64,000 bases of DNA from Pictodentalium vernedei (taxonomy: Eukaryota; Mollusca; Scaphopoda; Dentaliida; Dentaliidae), in contig CM062296.1 of assembly GCA_031216915.1 (NCBI GenBank), positions 799,881,022 to 799,945,021 of the forward strand, read 5' to 3'. The position numbers and the translations under genes are program-made. How positions within the stretch are numbered: position 1 is the first letter of the stretch; every line of letters starts with the position of its first letter. The notes below the pieces were generated by a model, which saw only the letters and a program-made list of their open reading frames with translations, was not told the DNA's origin and did no database searches. Below are positions 19,248-31,185 of the stretch, one piece after another.

Positions 19248-22200
19248 ATTATTTGCTCTTATTTTATTTGTATGATTGAATTGTCTGAAATCTGATGATA
19301 TTTGTGACTATTTTCGGGTTTTTTGGTTCGATTTTTTTTCGAGGCGAGCAAAAGCGGACAGCTTTCGTTTAAATCATATACACCCGATGTTTCGCGTGCG
19401 CTTATACCCTGGATGTTGCACGCTCTCGTATACATTGGATATTGTGTGCATCCTTTGCCATGGCTATTTGTCCAAGGCATTCTGACCAATCAAAAGACCG
19501 AATTTATCGGGATATAGTGACAACATACATTAAATGCCTATTCCGACATGTTTTACCACTCAGGCTTGAAACTCTTTCTGGACTGACTAAACTCAGAGTT
19601 GGCACATGGCACCCACATATGTATAGAATGACATGTCGTTTGCACCTTAAAGGGGTATCGGTCAAAATTAATAGCAAGAGCTCACGTGCGATATCGGCAG
19701 GGCGAGATCGTGCGTTGCTGTTGCTATTTAATTTGGCGGAAAGTCTGTTGAAAGACATGATAACGTTGTGAAAACTGGAACGTGCAGAAACAACACAACA
19801 CTTTTCTCCTTTTGGTTACCACAATGTTATGGATCCAAACTGCTTATGATTACGATGTAGGTTCGTTATTTCCACGGCTGCTAATAAGCATCCCTATTGG
19901 TTTGTATGATTATTACTGATGCTTCCTTGAAATCCATAACAGACTAACCCATTATGTTATGGCTGATATTGAATGGAACAATTATGTTCCTGGATACTAA
20001 TGGAAATGGATAACAGGTTGTGTTTTTATATTTTATATTTTAATTTATTTGTTAAGAAGGTAACCCGTTTACATTATAATTCACCCATATGATTGTATTT
20101 TGTAATTAATAAAGATCTTTTTGAAATCTATTTACACGTTGAGGGTTGTCTTTGACAAGGAAGGTCACAAAGAGTGGAACTGTTTGTCGACTTGTTTCCC
20201 GCTTTCATCACGCTTCTGATATTCTACACAACCATCTGTTTCGGGGCAAATTAATCCGGTGGCAATCCCCCGTGGACCCCGCCACTCCCCACACTCCATG
20301 ACCGTGCACCAGGACATCTCAAGAGTTGGTTTTCAGCTGTTAAGATGAACTCATCATGACCATACTATGTGACATTCATATGGCTTCCAATTTTGCCACA
20401 TTATCCCAACTTAAGTTACTGAAAATGGTCTTTTCGTGATATAATTGCCTTACCGCTATAATGACACACCTGCTGATGTTATTTTCAACACTTCAGATTA
20501 AAATGGCCGCAATATAAGGAAACGTTAATTTTTCCCCCATTTTTTCAACAAAGTTTCACGAAACATTAAAAAAAATACAGAATTCTGGGGGATTGTATCT
20601 CATAATAATGTCCAATTATTTTTGTTATATTATCTGTAAAACAATTCTAAACAGATTGCTCTATTACCTGGAAAATGGCTGCCAAAGCTTTTCCCCTCAA
20701 ACAAACCAAATTAAATAAATGGCCAATACTTATGAAAGACACAGCAGGACAGGAAGTGACGTCACAATTAACATGACCCTTGACAGCATATGGGGATTGT
20801 CATGGTTACCCGCAAAATTGGCCATGTTGTGTTGTTATTACCATAGTGATACTTTGTGTTACCGAGCATGCGCAGCACATGTTGTTAGAGTAACATGTAT
20901 TTCAGCCGTCCATTTTGTTTCATGGATGCCGCCAACTTGTTTTGTATGGTGGTGCATGGTTGTTATGATTCTGGGGTGGGGGTAGGGGTGTGTTCGGACT
21001 GCATGCTCGAGTCAATGGGAGCAAAACTGTAGTCTATCCGACTATGACTAAAATCCAGGAATCAATCATCTTGGATGGGGCTTGGTTACTATAAGACGAC
21101 GGGGTATCCTGGGGATGTGCACAATACAATGAGTGTATTTTGATAGCTCGAATTCTTCCAGAATTCTCGTTTCTGTCTATTCTGAGCCATATTCTGGCTG
21201 CCATATTCTGTCTATTCCTATCTGCTATCTCTGACTCTGTCCCGAACCTCGCCCTCGACTAATCAATTTTAAGAATGTCCAATCAGATTCCTCCCTTTAT
21301 CTAAGCTCTTCTGACGCTCGATCCATGCCTAAATACCTAATCATCTCTCTTTGGTGATTAGAATAGTTTCTTACGATCTAATGATAATGAGCTGGAGAGC
21401 AATGGCAAAAGTCTGGAGAAATGGCTTCTGTAGCAATGCACTAGAAAGAGAATATGTGAACATGATTCTGCAGGCAGTATTATCTAGGTTCTTGTATAGA
21501 CGATGGCGTCTAGGCTGACTTCGACTTCCATTAATATAGGCATCTACTACTACAACTTCTGCTGGATCCGGCTATTACTATGGTTAGGTAAAATCCAAAC
21601 CGCTTATAGCACTATTGACTTCTAAACCACTATGACTTCCTCTACATTCCTTTAGAATTATCTCATTCCACTGCACCACTGTCCACTACCAGTACAGATC
21701 ACGTAGTCTTGATTTGTTTTACCATTAGTCTCGTAGTTAACTTACCTCAAAGCTGAGAAGTGGAAAAAAAACATTACTTGCATGATTCTTTGCCTCATCC
21801 GCGAAAGGGAGTATCATAATAAAACAATGCTCCGATATTCTTTAAAACGTATCCGGAGTCCAGGGAGGGGCGGGGGGGGGGGGGGGGGCAATATTAGAGA
21901 AAAACATTTTTTAAAGCAAGACTTTTCTCTTAAAATATTTACGGACTTCTTGGAGCCCTGGGCCCCGAACTACTCCACCTTTCTTCCTGTGGCGAACTGT
22001 CACTGTGCTTCAAACAGAAACATTTTAAAAAGCTCGGCAGTACCAAACCGCACCCCCCCCCCATCCTCACCACACTTTCGTAACAAAAATATAAAAAAAA
22101 ACTAGACGGACTGATTCTGTAGAATCACGGCCGGGCTTTTCCTTCCTCTTTCCAAAGAGACCATTAAGATTTGTTGAAAGGCCAGTAACGCCATGAGCTG

Positions 22201-22658
22201 AAGTGAACTGAAACAACCTGCATGACTATTTATACATGATGTTGGTTGATAATATACTGTCACGTTGACAGTTTAAAAGCAATGGCGTAGCCGGCGTTGG
22301 TGTTGGGTGGTGGGGGGACACATCTCCCCAAATGAACACCCTCCTTCCCCGACCCCCCCGACCCCCCCCCCCCCCCCCAAAAAAAAACAAACAAAAAAAA
22401 CAGAAAACAACATTGGACAAAAAAAATGACCAGACCAAAGCCACCTGCCCCCGCACATTTGACGAAATGAAACGCTAAGAAAAAACATGTCCCTTCCCTA
22501 TACGTGTATATTTAATATATGAGGAGGGGATATATTTTTCTGAGTTTCTTATTTCGTCAAATGCGTAGGAGTATTTACCTGTGACTAGACCCCATAATAA
22601 CAACGCCAGTGATTGGAACGTGTCCACATTTTCAAATAGCCACTAATTCTGAAATTCA
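19248..22658. other. 3.4 kb without a recognised gene
   Basis: Short frames only (the longest, 19442-19771 and 20719-20985, have no recognisable domain). A poly(G) run is at about 21870-21888. A hAT-like half end, AATGGCGTAGCCGG followed by long C runs, is at 22281-22380. I see no RNA gene or host exon. Confidence 0.45.
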
Positions 22659-22666
22659 CACCACTG

Positions 22667-23421
22667 CAGTGGCGGCGCTACGGGGGGGGGGGGGGGGGGG
22701 GGGGGCATGGGGGGCATTTGCCACCCCCACCCCCACCCCCCCAAACGAAGGCTTTGCTCCCCCAGATGCCCCCCCCCCAACCATCTCGCATGCATTTCCA
22801 TCCACCCTCACACACAAACACATTCAGTCACTCTCTCTCTCACACACACACCCCCCTCTCTTTTTTTATTCCCAATAATTTCCCATACACACTTAGCCCA
22901 AAGACTCAGGCTAGCTGATGAACACATCCAGGCAGTAGAGATTTAAAGCCTCGGATGCAGATACTTATAAGTTATAATTAAGTTATGAGCCAACAAAGGC
23001 ATGTCTATCCATATCCCTTGTATAAAAAAATTCATGGATTTCGCATTATGACAGACGGGCATTATGAGTCTCTCTCTCTCTCTCTCCCCTCTCCCTCTCT
23101 CTCTCTCTCTCACGCACAGACCCACCAGACGCGGATCCAGGATTTTTTGAAAGGAGGACCGCTAATTACCATTACATTTAGTCGAAACTTGGACCCAAAG
23201 TCCGTAATATAATTTTTTGGTTTGGTACGTCCACAGGACGTACCAAACCAATAAAGTATATTACGGACTTTGGTCCAAGTTTGGACTACCTCATAACAAA
23301 GTAATGATATGATCCTTTACGTATTTGCCCCCCTTCATGGGAGGCTGGACTACCTCATAACAAAGTAATGATATGATCCTTTACGTATTTGCCCCCCTTC
23401 ATGGGAGTCTGCCCCCCTAGT

Positions 23422-23452
<31 letters not shown>

Positions 23453-23484
23453 CACCCACAAAAAAATTGCTGGCGCCGCCACTG
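22667..23484. mobile_element. hAT-type MITE, family I (copy I2), 8-bp TSD
   Basis: CAGTGGCGGCGCTACGGGGG at the left, GCTGGCGCCGCCACTG at the right, and perfect CACCACTG duplications (22659-22666, 23485-23492). Interior as in I1, with a 25-base poly(G) run, a poly(C) run of about 30, CA and CT microsatellites, and a central hairpin (TTTGGTACGTCC and inverse, about 23214-23250). A 60-bp segment (GGACTACCTCATAACAAAGT onward) is duplicated at 23283 and 23346. Confidence 0.94.
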
Positions 23485-23492
23485 CACCACTG

Positions 23493-25548
23493 CCACGTAA
23501 AAGTTTTTCGTTCACGTGCACATAGTTTTTATATTTTAATATTACAGCAGGATTAAATTATAAGAAATAACTGTTGTTTTCCTTCGGTTTATGCGATATA
23601 AACCGAAAATTTTCAGCACAAGCTTATTCATAACTCGCTTCGCTTTCTTAAGTAGTTGACTCTAGTTTCTTATCATACCTCTGTCCATATGCCTCATGCA
23701 GTTTTGTCTGTCCTGGTGTAGGAACAGGTACGGCCTGACTGTTTTGAGCAACAATTTCTTTTATTACTGTCTCAACCGGGTGGTGGGGGGGGGGGGGTCG
23801 CAAAAAAAAAAATGCCAGGATACAAGGTCCGGGGTGGGTGGGTGGTTCCGAGCCCGAAAGTGCAGTTTTTGCCGGTGTTTTACAGACAAGTAATTACAAC
23901 CAAAGTGAATTCAAGTGCTAAGATTCATAACTTAGAACAGAATAGAGCATGATAATGTGTTGGGGGCTCCATGTTAGAATTGTTTCCCCATGTTTTACAC
24001 TTCATTAGGGGGTGGGTCCTGCTCTGGGTCTGGCAAAAATTTGCAAAACAAAAAAGTGATTCACAGCTATTTGGTCATGATTTTCACTCCTTTATATTTC
24101 TACTAAGGCAGTCTGCCTCTTATTAGTGCTTTGTAGCTCCTATTATTTGCTTCTTCTGTAAGCTTCAGGGTGCCTCATGCCATTGGTCTAGTGTGCTTCC
24201 ATGTATGGAATAATTGGAAAGATTGATAGAATAAAAATCTTGATTGTGGAAAACGCGTGTAATTTCAAGGTAAATCTGATTCTAGTGACACTAACATAAA
24301 AAAATAAATAAGAGGCAATTCATCTCAGACAAGCCACCCTGGCATGGGTCAAAGAACTTCAGTATTAGGTCTCTCTCAGACCAGCTGTACAAACTAAACA
24401 TTTAACCGAAAGGTAATGAAATGAAAAACAACTATTTCTTGTGGACAGTTGAAGATATCCAGGTGGGAACAATATATTTTGGGCAGGGCTTCTTGGTGGT
24501 GGGATTCGACTGGTGTCTGAACAGCATAGACATGTTGTACATCGGGGTAAGGGTTGTGTTGCTTGGAACATGAATGGGTGTATATCTGCAATTCAGTTGG
24601 TGGAGGCGGGTTCCAGTGGTTACCTGGGGGTCTGATGCTCCATTTCCGTTGTGGCTTTATATGCAGAGAGATTATTTGGGGGCCACCTGTGGCTAGGGAT
24701 GCCTTGGATGCCCAAGAGCAGGGCTGGGATATCGGACAAGTTGGTTTGTGGCACCTTTCATGTTTGGGAAAAGTATTTATTTATTTATTTATTTTTTTTT
24801 GATTTAGGTAATTTGAATACTTCGTTAAACAGATTTTATAAATTGGGGGTGGCTCCCCAATTGTCTTTGAGGAAAAACTGTGCGGGAGGGGTGGGTGTCC
24901 AAGACATGACTGGCAAAAATGGGTCCCAAAAATTGAAAATGTAAAAAATTCTACCTTGTATCCGTAATTGTTTGCCTGCCCCCGCCCCCCCCTCCCCCCC
25001 CCCCGACTTAACGTAGGAATTGTTAGATAGAACGGATTCTAACACTGGGGGCCTCTCTGGGGTCAGTTTATATCCCATTTATATATTATATTGTTACAAG
25101 AAGTTTATGTCATTCACTTTACCGCAAGGGTGGATCCAGAGGGGGGACTAGTCCCCCCCCCCCCTCCACGAGCCCACTAAAAAACGTCATGCTCTTATTC
25201 CACACAATCTTTTCCTATAACGCCCCTCCTTAACTAATGGTATCACGTTGCCAAATAAGGGACACGATCCTCTTTTAGAATTCGCAGAATATCGGTTATT
25301 TATAGAACTGACGACAGTCACGTCCGCAAGTATCCACTGTCTGCAAAATCGGTCGTCGAAAACGAGACGCAGTGAAGCGAAGTATAAAAGAATGTTTTGT
25401 CGCCACAAGCCCGAAGAAATGGTATGTTCATTTTATCATTATTTTCACATCGCATACCCCAAAATTGAAGTTAATGTTAATGGGGAGCAAATATCTCCAG
25501 TCGCGTATGTTTCCCAGTTCTAATTTTATTGAGGGCTTCTGGCATTCT
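23493..25548. other. no recognised gene
   Basis: Contains G runs (23787-23798), C runs (24978-25003, 25145-25163), a hAT-like half end (GGGTGGATCCAGAGGGGGGA, 25128) and short frames of no known family. Confidence 0.4.
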
Positions 25549-25643
25549 CCGGGTCAATTCAACTGGCCATACGCCCGAATCTGCGAATGGCCAGTTGAGT
25601 TCAAATTATGTCATGGCTGCTTCTCAGCAGTCGTGACATAATT
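25549..25643. repeat. two adjacent hairpins
   Basis: CAATTCAACTGGCCAT pairs with ATGGCCAGTTGAGTT; directly after it AAATTATGTCATGGCTGC pairs with GCAGTCGTGACATAATTT. They lie about 220 bp upstream of the start codon of the zinc-finger gene. Confidence 0.75.
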
Positions 25644-25859
25644 TGTCAAAGAATTTAAAATGATTTAACCGATCTGAAAATCAGCACCAAAAGAGTCAGT
25701 GGCAATATTGTCCCAATAGACCAAGAATGCCAACAGTTTCCCAAATTTGTTGCCACTATCACACCGCACAATCAAACAGATGCGGATCGGAGATACGTAC
25801 GTCCGCTTTTCGGCATTTCCGCGTCTCCTTCCCGGCGTTTAATCTCACCCGAAGTCGCA

Positions 25860-25888
25860 ATGGCGGAAGATATCCAAAGAATAACAAG
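25860..25888 (+). CDS. zinc-finger gene, first coding exon
   Basis: ATG in good context (GTCGCAATGG) followed by nine codons and a GT donor. It is too short to stand alone; the case for it is the exact phase match with the exon at 27135, the preceding non-AT-rich 5' region (GCGTCTCCTTCCCGGCG), and an acidic, typical N-terminus. The intron (25889-27134) would be 1,246 bp. Confidence 0.65.
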
Positions 25889-26461
25889 GTAACTATTATA
25901 TTTAACAATAATCATGATGTTCCATTAGTTAGAAGGGTCTTCTACGAAGATATCGAACTGCATTCGTGTCGTGTGAAACAGTAGTTAGTGGACCAAAAGC
26001 TGGACATAAATCGAGTACCCTTGTGAATTATTGAAAAATTCATGTTCCAAAACAGTCGGCTTTTGCTAGAAAAGAAACTTATCTTCCGATATTAACACTA
26101 ATTATGATTATTTTGATAAATCTGATACGCTTTAAACATGTCCAATGATATTGTGCCCATGAAACAAGACATGAGCAGAATTAGTTCAAAATATTTTAAC
26201 TAATTGTTGGCAATCGTTTGACAATGTGCAGATCGGAGTTTGACAACGGTGACGATCGGAAAGCTATTCTTTTTTAACCATTCTGTCAAAATTCGCTTTC
26301 CTTCCAACATTCCCGGCGTGATAATAAAACTATAGCTGTGGTGAGCCTTTATTCATAATACTTTGAAAACAACCTAGCGAAAACCTACTGTGTTATCGTC
26401 AAAGATTCTTCAAAATAAAGCATCGATTAAGAAATATTTCTTGCATTCATCCAAAGAGGGT

Positions 26462-26535
26462 AAATCGGATGGACTATTTCAGTTCGTCGGTAAAGCGAAC
26501 CGCTCCGACAAACTGAAATACTCCGTCCGATTGTA
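26462..26535. repeat. 74-bp hairpin in the zinc-finger intron
   Basis: TAAATCGGATGGACTATTTC, AGTTCGTCGG pairs with CCGACAAACTGAAAT and CTCCGTCCGATTGTA. Imperfect arms, non-coding. Confidence 0.75.
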
Positions 26536-27134
26536 TCTATACATAGGCCATGAACAATTTAAAAGCTAGATTGGTCCCAGGACATAACAGCGTCAGATTC
26601 GTTCTAGAATTTGTCTGGTAGCTTGAGAGTTTGTTAGAGCATATATGACACACGTGTATTAAAATAGACCCATGTTTTACAAGCATTTTATATGCCTAAA
26701 CCAACGTTTATTAAACCAGGCAAAACAATAGGGTTCATTAAACTCAGGTTTATCGTGAAAATTACCCTGTGCGATATCTATCATAGTGTTTATTTAATCG
26801 GGACTGATCAAAAAGCACTAAACCCGGAGTTTAATGAAGACGGAGCTTAGAGGTTTCTAACCATTGATTAATATTTCCCCGATGTGTTCATGGTGGTGTG
26901 GGAACGGGTGGATATCCAGAGTGTGTGTGGGGGAGGGGGGTATACTAGGATATCTATTCCCTACCGGTGCAAAATACCATACGTTATCATACCCTGCGCG
27001 GGGGGGGGGGGGGAGGTGTGGCAAGGTTAATGACATGGTACACCAGACCTCATTACCGTCTGAATACAAACTTACAGAAATGCGTAATATTGCAATACAT
27101 GTACTGAATGTATTTTATTTATACTCTTTTTCAG

Positions 27135-27694
27135 TTCCGATGTGGAAGGACTCGGATGCAAGCCCCTGGGAAGTTCTGATTTGGTAACAACTCGCTCTGA
27201 TCCGGTCGAGATAGATGGAGTTGAGTCTGAAGCTATGAGTCCCGACGGTGCATCGCGTGGCAGACCTGCCAAACGAAGAAGAGTAAGGCAGGTTTTGGAA
27301 ATAACACCTTCGGGAATTCACTACAAATGCAAGGATCCTACGTGTGGATTGGCGTTTGCCAGCAGAGGATCATAAAAAAAAACATGATGGGATACTAATC
27401 CCGTGCACTGTTTGTTCGAGAAAGTTTTATGACAAGCATGATTTAGACGCACAAAAGAGGTCCAGACACATGGGACTTGTATTGCGGTGCGACGTACAAG
27501 GTTGTGGGAAAGAGTACCTTACAAAATCGGGTTTAAAGAAGCACTCAGCTGATCACACGGGATTGTTTAAATATAAGTGTGAGATCTGCGGAAAAGGGTT
27601 CAGCTACCTTAACCTTTTTACAGACTACGTGAATAAACACTACGGCCTCAGACCGCTCAAGTCCAAAAAGTGTGGCTCAACTTTCTCTTCCGAA
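27135..27694 (+). CDS. zinc-finger exon 2, part before the MITE
   Basis: Two frames are needed: 27136-27375 (linker, basic stretch, first half of finger 1) and 27376-27694 (fingers 1b to 5a). The change lies in a run of nine A at 27374-27382. Leu-Lys-Lys-His at that point would need TTA AAA AAA CAT, so a substitution and a +1 indel are implied; a homopolymer sequencing error could explain the indel only. The second part ends KKCGSTFSSE, where the MITE supplies a TAG stop. Confidence 0.75.
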
Positions 27695-28410
27695 TAGAGA
27701 TGGGCGGTATTGGAATTTTGAGTTCGGTATCGGTTTCGGTATTTTTGTTTGGGCATACCGCGGTATCGGTTCGGTATTCAATATGTGACTTCAGATTCAC
27801 TGATAGTAGGGGAATCCATGTCAGAAAAATACAGAATAAGTTGTTCTTGTATCATTCTATCACAGTGCTACACATGCCATTGTTGATGGGCTCAACATTG
27901 TCATTCTTTTGTCGAAACAGATCATATCTACAGTAATTTGGTGACTTGTTCTAAATACGCCTTAACTTTTCAAGCTCCACTTAAGGCGTCTGTAATCATA
28001 GAATGTGTGTCCTGAAGATGTCATCTTTAGGTGGGCCTGATGACAGTAGTAAAATTATCTGGTCAGTGATTTCTAGCCAAGTCTTGGCTGCCTGTTAAGG
28101 CAGCCAAGACTTGGCTAGAAATCACTGCTAAGCAACTGGACATGTACAGATCGTAGACTATTGATAATTTTGTACAACTGCCCTGGTCCTTAAGACTTAA
28201 CAAAACTGAAAAATAAAATCAGTCACTTCTTTCATGAAAATGAACACTTCAACTGCTATCTGTCCTCATCAAGGCCTTATAAATAGCGAATGCACAGGGA
28301 AAATTGAAAATACCGTTGGTTTCGGTATTCAAAGATTGGGTCGGTTCGGTTTTTCGGTGTCCCCATGATAACGGTATCGGTTCGGTTTTTCGGTATATTG
28401 CCCATCTCTA
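27695..28410. mobile_element. hAT-type MITE in zinc-finger coding sequence, 8-bp TSD
   Basis: Inverted ends TAGAGATGGGC and GCCCATCTCTA with perfect CTTCCGAA duplications at 27687-27694 and 28411-28418. Subterminal GGTATCGGTTTCGG-like repeats occur at both ends on the same strand. A 60-bp palindrome (GATTTCTAGCCAAGTCTTGG, about 28067-28127) lies near the middle. Removing the element and one duplication rejoins the finger frame exactly, so it is a late insertion. Confidence 0.96.
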
Positions 28411-28418
28411 CTTCCGAA

Positions 28419-28622
28419 CGCTCATTCCACTTTCATAAAACTATTTGTGGAACACTTCCATGCTTTAAATGTGATGCTTGTGGGAAATTGTTCAAGGCCA
28501 AAAAATACTTAATTGAACATTCACACGCGCATACCTCGCCGTCCAAATACCAATGTTGCCGATGTGGCAAAGAGTATAGCCACAGGGGAGGTCTTAAAAA
28601 TCACGAGGTGGGGAAACACTAA
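28419..28622 (+). CDS. zinc-finger exon 2, part after the MITE
   Basis: Continues in phase with the frame before the MITE (RSFHFHKTICGTLPCFKCDA), contains two well-formed fingers joined by HTSPSKYQC, and ends GGLKNHEVGKH then TAA. A possible polyadenylation signal is 190 bp downstream. Confidence 0.8.
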   Translation, partial: RSFHFHKTICGTLPCFKCDACGKLFKAKKYLIEHSHAHTSPSKYQCCRCGKEYSHRGGLKNHEVGKH

Positions 28623-28704
28623 ACCTAAAACCTAAAAGTACTTCCCCAAGATACGCACTTGTATTTTCTTTTGAATAGATCGGGCCATGACTATGGCACA
28701 ATAA

Positions 28705-28773
28705 TCGTCCCCCGAATTCCAATGTGTTCTGTGTACCAGTTGGAACAGTAGAAAACATTGGAACTCAGGGGAC
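28705..28773. repeat. palindrome, family E (copy E3)
   Basis: TCGTCCCCCGAATTCCAATG to CATTGGAACTCAGGGGACAA; the loop-proximal part has diverged (CAGTTGGAACAG). It lies in the presumed 3' region of the zinc-finger gene. Confidence 0.85.
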
Positions 28774-28813
28774 AATATTTGATATTTTTTTTCTTACCGC
28801 CTCTTGTTTTTGA

Positions 28814-28819
28814 AATAAA
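28814..28819 (+). promoter_or_regulatory. possible AATAAA polyadenylation signal
   Basis: AATAAA in TGAAATAAACGG, the first such hexamer after the zinc-finger stop, beyond palindrome E3. The assignment is by position only. Confidence 0.3.
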
Positions 28820-28931
28820 CGGTTTTAATTCCAATGATCCATTCATCATTTGTGTGCTCTAATTATATTCACAGATAAAATCTGAGAAACACCCGTGTAT
28901 TCTATAACTATTTTTTATTGGCGTACATTTG

Positions 28932-29192
28932 GTATTTTAGGACTTGTAGCTTTGTGTAATTTTTTCTTAACATTCTCTTTGTTCAAATTATGCTGATGAT
29001 TTTTTTTAAAAATCTACTTGAAACTATAGTCTGTAGCCATGCAATGGAAAGATATCCCAGTGACTATAAGAATATCTTTCCATCGCATGGCTACAGACTA
29101 TAGTTTTCAGTGAATCTTTAAAAAATCATCAGTAAAATTTTAACAAAGCGAATGTTTAGAATATATTACATAAAGCTACAAGTCCTAAAATA
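28932..29192. mobile_element. 261-bp fold-back MITE (family M)
   Basis: Outer arms TATTTTAGGACTTGTAGCTT and its inverse; inner arms AAACTATAGTCTGTAGCCAT and the inverse around GCATGGCTACAGACTATAG, with a short loop at about 29060. Non-coding; superfamily unassigned. Confidence 0.85.
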
Positions 29193-31115
29193 AAAAAAAC
29201 CCGATATAAAGTTTACATAGGTAGCATGGCCCATTTCTTTGATAGCCTTCGCAACCACACATGGAGAGTGCATGTGTGTTTGTGGGGGGGGGGGGGGGGG
29301 GGGGGGGGGGGGTAAACGGATGCAGAGCGACAACATGCTATTAAGCACATAATTGTCAATTGTAATCATATTTTGAGCCAGGAACTCTGCACCCGTAATT
29401 ACCCCCCCCCCCCCCTCCATGTGTGATTGCGAAGGTTATCACAGAAATTGGCTATGCTATCTATGCACACTTTGTAATCGTTTTTTTCTTTAGGATGGGG
29501 GTGGGGGGTGTACATTTATACTGAATCAGAAAAGAAATACCAGTGAAGAAGTGGAGTCGATAAATTGTTGTTTTTTTTCCTTCAAACTGTTTTCAAACTG
29601 TACAAAATACCTTGTTAACAACCGTCTGGGTCAAATGTATTTACTCAATTCCAAGTCTTCTTCCTGGAAGAATCTTGGATTCATTTGTCTTATAGTTTTC
29701 CCGAACGGGCAACACACCTCTCCCTGGCTCCTTTGGATGGCTCAGCCTACTTGTTTTTCTTTTCGCCCTCACACGCGATCTTTCAGGTTCATCAAAGAAA
29801 TGATCCCTACAAAGAGTCGAGAATATATATAAATATATATATAGGGCGCGGTTTGTTAAGGTGAGTGTGTATGTGGGAGGGGGGCCAAATATTCAACGGC
29901 GTACTTTTGTAGCATTCATATGGAGTGTGTCAGTTGACCAATAATATTGGCTACAAGTTAAATAAATATTTAAGCCTCCGTTATTTGTGGCTAATATTAT
30001 CGGACAACTGACTCAAGACGTATGAACGATGAGGAATTGGGTGATTCTATGGAATTTCCAGCCTTGAGTTAAAATATGAAAATGTCATGGCACATTTTAC
30101 AATACAGTCGCTGTTGGTTAGTGCAAACCCCCATCAGGGCGCGTCTGAATGAAGTATTAATGGGGTGGGCGGGGGATCTGGGCTGGGGTGAAAGACCAAA
30201 TCGCGAGGCGATGATCGTAATGTGGAGCATGTGAGGGAGTATGCCCATCTCTTCTGGGGTCCGGGCACGGAGCCCACCCCCCCCCCCCTCCGCCGGAAAA
30301 TTATCATGAATGGAAGCTTAAACTAGGCCCTAAATGGTGTCTCTGCCTCCCCCCCCCCCCCCCACCCCGCCACACACACCCCAGCATTGGTTTCCCTTTT
30401 CGAAATTCTAGGATTCCCATAGTACTTAATTAACTAATTTTGACCAAAATGTTTTTTTTGAAGGTGAGCAAATAGAATCGCACTGCTCTGACTGTACCGA
30501 GAATACCGATTTAATTGGACTGATGATGTTCTTGTATGCATTTTGCAACTTTTTGCCACAGGAGGATGATAGACGTAAATTGTGAGGGGTCATAACTCTG
30601 GCACGGCCATGTGTATGGACCAAGTAAGGATTTACCAGAAATAATCCTCCCGGAACTGTGAAAGTGCGAACTTAGCTTAAATCAGTACACCAAAACCGAT
30701 TGAAGGTTCATATCCTTTCCGCCACGCTGATTTATCAATGCTGATAAGAGGCCTGTATTATGTGGTCGATAGAAAAACGGGCACTATACCGATCAGTCGA
30801 CCAATACTGTAAGCCTCAAAGGCGCGACTTATTAATATTCTTGTTAAGAAATCAAAAATATTAATAAGCTACTTTTTTGTAGCTAATATATACTGGACTA
30901 CGGACTCGAGATGAATGAACGACGGGGAAGCTTCTTTAATTCCCCTCAACTCGTCCTCTAGATGCCAAAACACAACATTAAAAATAACCGGGTATGGGTT
31001 AGGCATAACCAATAAAAAAATTGAAATTGAAACAGGTTGAATTAGGTTTGAAATTAATAATATAAATAATAATTGGACACACACATGTACAATGCCACTC
31101 CGCTAGATATACAAC
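29193..31115. other. no gene; poly(G) and two related fold-backs
   Basis: A poly(G) run of about 30 at 29282-29312 and a C run at 29401-29414. Related imperfect hairpins at 29927-30025 (GTCAGTTGACCAATAATATT) and 30790-30920 (ATCAGTCGACCAATACTG), each ending near (A)TGAACGA(T/C)G, look like copies of one small MITE family. Confidence 0.5.
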
Positions 31116-31185
31116 TCGTCGTCTGAGTGCTAGAATGTTCTATGTCCCCTATGGGACATAGAACATTCTAGCACTCAGGCGACGA
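31116..31185. repeat. 70-bp palindrome, family E (copy E4, diverged)
   Basis: TCGTCGTCTGAGTGCTAGAA pairs with TTCTAGCACTCAGGCGACGA. It differs from E1 at several positions in each arm, but the two arms still match each other almost perfectly. Confidence 0.85.

Larger units (their letters stand above)
25860..28622 (+). pseudogene. two-exon C2H2 zinc-finger gene, disrupted
   Basis: Exon 1 (25860-25888) encodes MAEDIQRIT plus two bases before a GTAACT donor. Exon 2 starts at 27135 after a pyrimidine-rich CTCTTTTTCAG acceptor; the split codon AG|T joins in frame to SDVEGLGCKPLG. A basic, nuclear-localisation-like RPAKRRRVRQ precedes about seven C2H2 fingers. Good ones are CDVQGCGKEYLTKSGLKKH, CDACGKLFKAKKYLIEH and CRCGKEYSHRGGLKNH; others lack a Cys or His (Gln in finger 2, Tyr in finger 4, Ser in finger 5). 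A frameshift with stop at 27374-27385 (TAAAAAAAAA where Leu-Lys-Lys is expected) and a 716-bp hAT-type MITE break it. C2H2 arrays usually bind DNA in the nucleus. No specific orthologue is claimed. Confidence 0.8.

Noticed and set aside
19442-19771. 109-codon frame
   Set aside because: Overlapped by other frames of similar length on both strands, with no domain, splice signals or conservation clue.
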